DNA from: Oscillospiraceae bacterium
GTDB taxonomy: Bacteria; Bacillota; Clostridia; Oscillospirales; Ruminococcaceae
Assembly (NCBI GenBank): GCA_022770625.1
Contig: JALEHK010000073.1
Coordinates: forward strand, 1 to 47,499
Length of the DNA: 47,499 nucleotides
Direction: 5' to 3'
Shown here: positions 41,937 through 47,499 of the stretch, piece after piece
Position numbering within the stretch: position 1 is the stretch's first letter
Layout of the letters: the number at the start of each line of letters is the position of its first letter
Notes under the pieces: generated by a model
What the model saw: the letters and a program-made list of their open reading frames with translations, nothing else
What the model was told of the DNA's origin: nothing
Databases searched by the model: none
Made by a program: the position numbers and the translations under genes

Positions 41937-42611
41937 ATGGAATACCGGGTGCTGATTGTAGAGGATGACCGGGTGATTGCCGATGTGATCGCTGGACAGC
42001 TTTCCAGGTGGGGACTCTCGACTAAGATCGTTGAGGATTTCCAGCGGGTGACCGCTCAGTTTGCTCGCTTCGACCCGCAGCTTGTCCTGATGGACATCAC
42101 CCTTCCTTTTTACAGCGGCTTTTACTGGTGCGCGGAGATCCGGAAGCTGTCCAAGGTTCCGGTCATCTTTATCAGTTCGGCCGCCGACAATATGAACATT
42201 GTGACCGCCATCAATATGGGCGGGGACGATTTTATTGCAAAGCCCTTCGATCTCGCAGTGCTGACCGCCAAGGTTCAGGCGATGCTCCGGAGAAGCTACG
42301 ACTTTGTCGGAAGCGGAAAGCTGCTGACGGCGGGAGACGTGATGCTGGATATCGGGAGCGGAAAGGTAAGCTGCCGCGGGGAGCAGACCGAGCTGAGCCG
42401 GAACGAGCTGAAGATCATGCAGATGCTGATGGAGAACCGTGGAAGCGTCGTCAGCCGGGATCAGCTGATGAACCGGCTCTGGGAGTCGGATGAGTTTGTG
42501 GACGAAAATACCCTCGCCGTCAATATCGCCCGCCTTCGGAAAAAACTCGCGGGTGTCGGCGCGGAAGGGCTGATCCATACCCGGAAGGGACTGGGCTATG
42601 CGATCGAATGA
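41937..42611 (+). CDS. bceR: OmpR-family response regulator, BceR-like
   Basis: A 224-residue two-domain regulator. The receiver has an acidic pair in IVEDDRVI, the phospho-acceptor Asp in LVLMDITLPFYSG, Ser in FISSA and Lys in FIAKPFD. The C-terminal winged helix ends with VDENTLAVNIARLRKKL and IHTRKGLGYAI. PFYSGFYWC after the acceptor Asp is the variant loop typical of BceR-like proteins, which pair with intramembrane-sensing kinases. GGGAGTGAAGGG lies before the ATG. It overlaps the kinase gene by 14 bases. The probable target is the transporter operon at 36990, which carries a matching operator. Confidence 0.92.
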   Translation: MEYRVLIVEDDRVIADVIAGQLSRWGLSTKIVEDFQRVTAQFARFDPQLVLMDITLPFYSGFYWCAEIRKLSKVPVIFISSAADNMNIVTAINMGGDDFIAKPFDLAVLTAKVQAMLRRSYDFVGSGKLLTAGDVMLDIGSGKVSCRGEQTELSRNELKIMQMLMENRGSVVSRDQLMNRLWESDEFVDENTLAVNIARLRKKLAGVGAEGLIHTRKGLGYAIE

Positions 42612-43632
42612 GCCTGCAAAGAAAAAGAGTATGCCTCTCTTTTTCCGCTATCTGAAAGAGAAACGAAAGACGCTGATCCTCTGGTTGCTCTGGACGCTGA
42701 TTCAGGGCGTCGTCTTTCTCCTCTACCGGTGCAGTCTCGAACCGCTCGTTTACGCGAGCGTTTTGTGCCTCGGTATCGGGCTTGTTTTTCTGCTGACCGG
42801 CTTTTTCCGTTGGAACAGCCGGATGAAGGAGCTTTCTCTCCTTTCGGTGCAGCTGGACGAAAAGGTGCTTCCGCTTCCCGTCCCGCATACGGCCGCGGAG
42901 GAAAGCTACCAGTCGCTGCTGCGCAGTCTCTCGCTGACCCGCATGGAGGAGCGGAGAGCGCAGGAACAGAAGATCTCCGAAATGCTGGATTTTTACACCC
43001 TCTGGGTGCATCAGATCAAGACCCCGATCGCGGCGATGCGGCTTTTGCTGCAATCGGATGAAAAAAACGCGCTGGCTTCCCCGCTTCAGGGAGAGCTGAC
43101 CCGGATCGAAGGGTACGCGGAGATGGTGCTTTCCTATCTGCGCCTTCAGTCGGAAACGACCGATTACCTGTTTAAAAAGGTCGAACTGGATCCGCTGATC
43201 CGGGGAACGATCCGCCGCTTCGCAAGGCTCTTTATCGGCGGGCGTCTTTCGGTTTCGTTTGAGGGAACCGGGCTTCTGGTCGTGACCGATGAAAAGTGGA
43301 TTTCGATCGTTTTAGAGCAGGTCATCAGCAACGCCGTTAAATATACCCCTCCCGGCGGAACGGTTTCGATCACCGCCGCTGCCGCCGGAGATCATACGCT
43401 GTCGATCGCGGATACCGGGATCGGAATCCGCCCGGAGGATCTTCCCCGCGTTTTCGAGCGGGGCTACACCGGCTTTAACGGCCATGACGAGCATCATTCG
43501 AGCGGGCTGGGGCTTTATCTCTGCCGCACGATCATGTCCGGCCTTGGCGGAACGATCGATATCGAGTCTGCGCCCGGAAAGGGAACAACCGTAAATCTTA
43601 CCTTCCCCGAAAGGATGGAAGGGTATGAATAA
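42598..43632 (+). CDS. bceS: Intramembrane-sensing histidine kinase, BceS-like
   Basis: A 344-residue kinase with two TM helices (LWLLWTLIQGVVFLLY and VLCLGIGLVFLLTGFF) joined by only a few outside residues, so it has no sensor domain of its own. This is the BceS plan, in which the BceAB transporter does the sensing. The H-box is LWVHQIKTPIAAMRL, the N-box VISNAVKYTP, and the G-boxes are DTGIGI and SGLGLYLC. The ATG at 42598 overlaps bceR; the ATG at 42631 is an alternative start. The kinase probably phosphorylates the BceR-like protein when the transporter meets its peptide. Confidence 0.92.
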   Translation: MRSNEPAKKKSMPLFFRYLKEKRKTLILWLLWTLIQGVVFLLYRCSLEPLVYASVLCLGIGLVFLLTGFFRWNSRMKELSLLSVQLDEKVLPLPVPHTAAEESYQSLLRSLSLTRMEERRAQEQKISEMLDFYTLWVHQIKTPIAAMRLLLQSDEKNALASPLQGELTRIEGYAEMVLSYLRLQSETTDYLFKKVELDPLIRGTIRRFARLFIGGRLSVSFEGTGLLVVTDEKWISIVLEQVISNAVKYTPPGGTVSITAAAAGDHTLSIADTGIGIRPEDLPRVFERGYTGFNGHDEHHSSGLGLYLCRTIMSGLGGTIDIESAPGKGTTVNLTFPERMEGYE

Positions 43633-43658
43633 AGACCGTAAGGTCAGGAGGTACGTAC

Positions 43659-44504
43659 ATGTCTGATTTTGCAATCGGCGTCATGCTGGATTCGTTTCGG
43701 CTGCCGGTCAAGGAAGCGCTGAAAAAAGCGCGTGAAGTGGGGGCAAGCGGTGTCCAGATCTACGCGACCAAAGGGGAGATGGCGCCCGAAGCGCTTTCCG
43801 CCCACGCCAGAAAAGAGCTTCTCGCCCGGATCCATGACGAAGGACTGGTGGTTTCCGCCCTCTGCGGAGATCTTGGAATGGGCTTTGGAAACCGGGAGAA
43901 GAATCCTGAGCTGATCGAGCGCTCCAAGCGGATCCTCGATCTGGCCTGCGACCTGGAAACCAAGGTCGTTACGACCCATATCGGCGTCGTTCCCGAACAT
44001 GAGGATCATCCCCGCTATGCGGTCATGCAGCAGGCTTGCGCCGCGCTTGCCGAATACGCTGACAGCCTTTCGGCTCATTTCGCGATCGAGACCGGCCCCG
44101 AACCCTCGGAAAGACTGAGAAAATTCTTAGACAGTCTCGGTTCCCGCGGCGTTGCCGTAAACTTTGACCCCGCCAACCTCCAGATGGTCTGGAAGGAAGA
44201 CGCGGCCGCAGCCGTCAAAAATCTTGCTCCCTATATCGTCCATACCCACGCCAAGGACGGCCGTCAGCTCTATTTCCGCAGCCCCGAGGAAATCTACGGC
44301 ATTGTCCAGCCGGAGCCGGACGCGGTAATCTCTCCGTCGTTTGAAGAGCTTCCGCTCGGAGAAGGGGACGTCGATTTTAAGGGCTGGCTTGATGCCCTGC
44401 GCGGGATCGGCTACAACAGCTTCCTTACGATCGAGCGCGAGGTCGGCGGAAATCCCGAAGCGGATATCCGGAAGGCTGTCGAATACTTGCAGACGTTAAT
44501 TTAA
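43659..44504 (+). CDS. Sugar phosphate isomerase/epimerase family protein
   Basis: A 281-residue TIM-barrel protein of the AP_endonuc_2 (xylose isomerase-like) family. Metal ligands lie in HFAIETGPE (Glu), VNFDPANL (Asp), IVHTHAKDG (His) and LTIEREVGG (Glu), the usual four-residue site. AGGAGG precedes the ATG. It is 53 bases ahead of a Gfo/Idh/MocA dehydrogenase with which it forms a pair, parallel to the pair at 4686-6735 but clearly diverged from it. The substrate is unknown; sugar acids, inositols or 3-keto-glycosides are candidates by analogy. Confidence 0.88.
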   Translation: MSDFAIGVMLDSFRLPVKEALKKAREVGASGVQIYATKGEMAPEALSAHARKELLARIHDEGLVVSALCGDLGMGFGNREKNPELIERSKRILDLACDLETKVVTTHIGVVPEHEDHPRYAVMQQACAALAEYADSLSAHFAIETGPEPSERLRKFLDSLGSRGVAVNFDPANLQMVWKEDAAAAVKNLAPYIVHTHAKDGRQLYFRSPEEIYGIVQPEPDAVISPSFEELPLGEGDVDFKGWLDALRGIGYNSFLTIEREVGGNPEADIRKAVEYLQTLI

Positions 44505-44557
44505 CAGGATGCCCCATCAAGGGACGACCTATTTTCAATAAGAAAGGAATTTTTATC

Positions 44558-45628
44558 ATGTCCAAACTGAAAATCGCGATTGTAGGCGTAGGCAATATCG
44601 CAAAAAACCACATCCGCAGCTACCAGTTGAACCCGGACGTTGAACTCTACGCTTTCTGCGACATCAACCCCGACCGCCTGAAAATGATGGGCGAAACCTA
44701 TGGCGTAACCCGGCTGTATACCGACGAGGAAACGATGCTCAGAGAACTTCCCGAGATCGACGCCGTAAGCGTCTGCACCTGGAACTCTCAGCACGCCCCC
44801 TGCACCATCATGGCGCTGAACGCCGGGAAACACGTCCTCTGCGAAAAACCGATGGCATTAAACGCCAAAGAAGCCGCCGCGATGAAAGAAGCGGCCGATA
44901 AAAACGGAAAGCTTCTGATGGTCGGCTTCGTCCGCCGCTACGGTAATGACGCAAAGATTCTGAAAGACTATATCGATAACGGATATTTCGGCGACATCTA
45001 CTACGGAAAAGCAACCTATCTCCGCCGCAACGGTTCTCCCGGAAGCTGGTTTGGTGAAAAGGCACGCTCCGGCGGCGGCCCGCTGATCGACCTCGGCGTT
45101 CACGTCATCGACCTGACCCGCTACCTGATGGGCAACCCCAAGCCCGTCTCGGTTTTCGGCGCGACCTTCCATAAGCTCGCCAACCGCCCCGACATCAAGG
45201 ATAAGGTCAAGGGCTATCAGGCTTCCTCCGACCATGCCGATGAGATCTTTGACGTTGAGGATCTCGCAACCGCAATGATCCGCTACGAAAACGGCTCGGT
45301 CGTTTCGATCGAGGCCGCCTTCTCGCTCAACATCAAGGACGACGAGGGTAAGATCCAGCTCTTCGGCACCAAGGCCGGCGCGAAACTCGACCCCAGTCTC
45401 GAAATGTATACCGAACTGAACGGCTATATGTCCAACGTAACGCTCGATACCGCGACTGCTCTTGATTTTGACGGCCTGTTTGAAGGCGAGATCAACCACT
45501 ACGTGGACTGCATTCTCGGCCGCGCGGAAGCGTGCATCTCCCCCGCGGAGGACGGCATCACGCTGATGAAGATTCTGGACGGCATCTATGAATCGGCCCG
45601 CACCGGTCATGAGGTCGTTCTCGGCTGA
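44558..45628 (+). CDS. Gfo/Idh/MocA family oxidoreductase
   Basis: A 356-residue dehydrogenase. The Rossmann motif KIAIVGVGNIAKNHI and the EKP motif in HVLCEKPMALN bind NAD(P). GGGPLIDLGVHVIDLTRYLM in the C-terminal domain carries the likely catalytic His. AAGAAAGGAA precedes the ATG. It is paired with the isomerase just upstream. GC content is slightly higher than in its neighbours, with a very even, C-ending codon use that suggests strong expression. Confidence 0.92.
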   Translation: MSKLKIAIVGVGNIAKNHIRSYQLNPDVELYAFCDINPDRLKMMGETYGVTRLYTDEETMLRELPEIDAVSVCTWNSQHAPCTIMALNAGKHVLCEKPMALNAKEAAAMKEAADKNGKLLMVGFVRRYGNDAKILKDYIDNGYFGDIYYGKATYLRRNGSPGSWFGEKARSGGGPLIDLGVHVIDLTRYLMGNPKPVSVFGATFHKLANRPDIKDKVKGYQASSDHADEIFDVEDLATAMIRYENGSVVSIEAAFSLNIKDDEGKIQLFGTKAGAKLDPSLEMYTELNGYMSNVTLDTATALDFDGLFEGEINHYVDCILGRAEACISPAEDGITLMKILDGIYESARTGHEVVLG

Positions 45629-45655
45629 TCGGCGGGATCAGTCGAGATAACTTTT

Positions 45656-45706
45656 GCCGGAAAAAGGAACAGCGATCGCCCTCCTTTTTCCGGCGTTTGT
45701 TTTTTG
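45656..45706 (+). terminator. Terminator of second sugar pair
   Basis: Perfect stem GCCGGAAAAAGGA / TCCTTTTTCCGGC followed by GTTTGTTTTTT. Confidence 0.85.
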
Positions 45707-45813
45707 GAAGAAAGGTTATGAATTTTCTGTAAATAGTCAAAAAAGCCGCAACCTTTTCCCTTTCCCGCACGTCTCTATTTTATATATTTATGTCAAAAGA
45801 AAGGACTGAAAAT

Positions 45814-46644
45814 ATGGCCGAAACTGCGTCAAAAGAAACCGCTTCTCCGGCGTCCTCCCGCCGCCCGCCGGGACAGAATGTGATCCTGAAGGTCGAAGGA
45901 CTCCGAAAGGTTTACGAGGTCGAGGACGAACACGTTGTCGCTCTCGGAAGGATCAACCTTTCGATCCGGCGCGGGGAGATCTGCTGCATCCTTGGTACAT
46001 CGGGAAGCGGAAAATCGACCCTGCTCAATATCATGGCGGGGCTTGAAAAACCGACCCGCGGGAGCGTTTTCATCGCGGGGAAGGAGATCACCGCGATGAG
46101 CGAGAAACAGCTCGCCGTTTTCCGCCGTCAGCAGGTCGGCTTTATCTTCCAGTCCTATAACCTGATGCCGCAGGACACCGCGCTTGAAAACGTCGCGATG
46201 CCGCTCGTCTTTAAGGGCGTTCCGAAAAAAGAGCGGGAAGCGCGCGCGAAAAAGATGCTGGTCCGGGTCGGCTTGAAAGGGCGGATGAACCACCGCCCCT
46301 CCCAGATGTCCGGCGGCCAGCAGCAGCGCGTCGGTATCGCCCGCGCCTTTATCTCCCACCCGCCGGTCGTTTTCGCCGACGAACCGACCGGAAACCTCGA
46401 CAGCCATACGACGACCGAGGTCATGGAGATGATCGTGCGGATGGCGCGGAGAAACGACGAGACGCTGATTATCGTCACCCATGACGGGGATATCGCCCGC
46501 TACGCCGACCGGATCGTAAGACTGGTGGACGGCGCGATCATCAGCGATACGCCCAACGTCTCGATCGTCCCGCCGGAAAGCGTTTCCGAAGAGACTCGCC
46601 CGATAAGACCCAAAAAACATTCTGAAAGGAACGAAACAAAATGA
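45814..46644 (+). CDS. ABC transporter ATP-binding protein (MacB/LolD-like)
   Basis: A 276-residue ATPase. After a ~25-residue Ser/Pro-rich leader come Walker A GTSGSGKST, Q-loop IFQSYNLMP, signature MSGGQQQR, Walker B VVFADEPTG and His in VTHD. FQSYNLMPQDTALENV is typical of the MacB/LolD group that drives FtsX-type permeases. AAAGGA lies eight bases before the ATG at 45814. Its TGA overlaps the start of the next gene (ATGA), so the secreted CARDB protein is translated with it, and the permease is expected beyond the window. Confidence 0.92.
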   Translation: MAETASKETASPASSRRPPGQNVILKVEGLRKVYEVEDEHVVALGRINLSIRRGEICCILGTSGSGKSTLLNIMAGLEKPTRGSVFIAGKEITAMSEKQLAVFRRQQVGFIFQSYNLMPQDTALENVAMPLVFKGVPKKEREARAKKMLVRVGLKGRMNHRPSQMSGGQQQRVGIARAFISHPPVVFADEPTGNLDSHTTTEVMEMIVRMARRNDETLIIVTHDGDIARYADRIVRLVDGAIISDTPNVSIVPPESVSEETRPIRPKKHSERNETK

Positions 46645-47499
46645 GAGTAGGGGAGAAACAGAAAACACTTCTGCGCTGGGAGGCGGTCGTCGCCGCTTTT
46701 CTGATGCTCTTGAGCATGATGCTCGTGGTGATGCCAGGGCTGAAAGCCCATGCAGTAAGCTATATAGACGCAAGTTCGCACGGTGTTTCCGTTGAATTTA
46801 ATCCATCTAAATTAAAGCCCGGTTCTTCTTTTACAGCGAACGTTACTTTTGACGGAAGTATGGTATTTCCGAGCGAAAGCAAAGTAACGATTACCGGCTA
46901 TAACGGCATCAGCGGAAGCTATAAAGAAAAAGTTTCTACGTCTTTGTACGTTCCCAAAGGTAAACTTACTTATGATGGCGTGGTGGAAGGCGATAATCCG
47001 CCCATGCTGGAAATCAAGGTTGACGGAAACGCTTACGTTTATCAGTACACTCTGTCAACTAGTCAGTTTGAATACGATCAGCCCGTAACTCCTACACCTT
47101 CCGGAAATCTTGAAATTGCTGACTATACCGTTTCGCCTTCTAAACTTTACTATGGTCAAGAGGCGTCCATTACGGTTACTGTAAAAAACACGGGCGATGC
47201 TGCTGTGTCCGGCGTTTCAGTAAAACTTGGCGGTCTTTCAACCGGCGGACTGACAATGGCAAGCGGTGAAAAAGATACGGACAGCGTGAGCACGATTCCT
47301 GCCGGTGGCTCTTATACTTTCCGTTTCCGCGTCAAAGCTGATGAGCAAATTGCGACTTCAACGCAAATTCTGACCGCTACCGCGACCTGCGGAAGCATGA
47401 GCGATTCGGTCAATATGTACATCGACACGATTGCCAAAGACGAAACCGCGTCCTCCGAACCCTCTGCCCCCGAACTGATCGGAAACCAGATCACCGTCT
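46641..47499 (+). CDS. Secreted CARDB-like domain protein (3' end outside window)
   Basis: The frame begins with an ATG overlapping the ATPase stop and stays open to the window edge, 286 residues. A signal peptide (VVAAFLMLLSMMLVVMPGLK then AHA) is followed by a beta-rich domain of about 110 residues without cysteines. A CARDB-type Ig-like domain (about 155-255; LYYGQEASITVTVKNTGDAA, then VSGVSVKLGG) comes next, and then a Ser/Glu/Pro-rich stretch. Such domains bind partners or carbohydrates outside the cell. The reading from about 46780 to 47290 has clearly lower GC and different codon choice than the flanks. The rest may include a permease or anchor; this cannot be seen. Confidence 0.75.
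   Translation, partial: MRVGEKQKTLLRWEAVVAAFLMLLSMMLVVMPGLKAHAVSYIDASSHGVSVEFNPSKLKPGSSFTANVTFDGSMVFPSESKVTITGYNGISGSYKEKVSTSLYVPKGKLTYDGVVEGDNPPMLEIKVDGNAYVYQYTLSTSQFEYDQPVTPTPSGNLEIADYTVSPSKLYYGQEASITVTVKNTGDAAVSGVSVKLGGLSTGGLTMASGEKDTDSVSTIPAGGSYTFRFRVKADEQIATSTQILTATATCGSMSDSVNMYIDTIAKDETASSEPSAPELIGNQITV

Overview
The window looks like a chromosomal segment of a low-to-mid GC Gram-positive anaerobe of the class Clostridia, most like gut Oscillospiraceae/Ruminococcaceae (inference from sequence character only). Reasons: AAAGGA/AGGAGG ribosome-binding sites, sigma-A promoters with 17-bp spacers, frequent TTG starts, lipoproteins and a Bce-type peptide-sensing module but no outer-membrane genes, and fermentative sugar genes. 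Most of it is ordinary housekeeping and accessory metabolism. No rRNA, CRISPR array or complete mobile element is visible.

Layout. 1-1200 is a decayed zone: the tail of a serine recombinase abuts a beheaded HTH/zinc-ribbon gene, followed by a ~70-bp tandem repeat and a gutted flavoprotein remnant. 1569-4145 is a five-domain cyclic-di-GMP protein (REC-GGDEF-EAL-REC-GGDEF), followed by a frameshifted remnant. 4686-7704 holds a sugar isomerase/epimerase, a Gfo/Idh/MocA dehydrogenase and an AraC regulator. tRNA-Val and tRNA-Pro flank a HAD phosphatase (7795-8807). 9223-12923, on the minus strand, carries a small membrane protein, a KtrB/TrkH potassium channel subunit and a MATE exporter. 13393-17766 has a GH13 alpha-glucan hydrolase and two COG0523-type GTPases, one with a His/Cys-rich metal-binding insert and one apparently fused to a DUF1980/YcgQ-like domain. 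17966-23554 is a four-gene efflux-type ABC operon (adaptor, 10-TM permease, two ATPases, the second with an AbrB-like tail). 23783-25309 has two cyclophilins. 25380-30373, minus strand, has a small DUF2007-like protein, peptidase T, a DUF5131 Fe-S protein, an esterase and a GH1 6-phospho-beta-glucosidase. 30742-36804 has phosphoglucomutase, 6-phosphofructokinase, dihydroxy-acid dehydratase and an M20 amidohydrolase.

36846-43632 is a Bce-type antimicrobial-peptide sensing and detoxification locus: ATPase, permease, response regulator and histidine kinase. It is split by a palindromic MITE-like repeat and a duplicated PF06541 membrane protein, and a candidate BceR operator lies ahead of the transporter. 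43659-45628 is a second isomerase plus Gfo/Idh/MocA pair. The window ends in an ABC ATPase translationally coupled to a secreted CARDB-type protein that runs off the edge.

How the genes work together: glucan and beta-glucoside hydrolases feed phosphosugar interconversion (Pgm) and glycolysis (PfkA). The two isomerase/dehydrogenase pairs suggest oxidation and epimerisation of unusual sugars or glycosides. Three separate MacB/Bce-like ABC systems indicate envelope or peptide traffic. The least ordinary items are the two domain fusions (GTPase-DUF1980 and ABC ATPase-AbrB), the His/Cys-rich metallochaperone beside the first fusion, the Bce regulon with its operator, the large palindromic repeat and a candidate small RNA at 27842-27930. 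No wholly new system is proven by the sequence alone.
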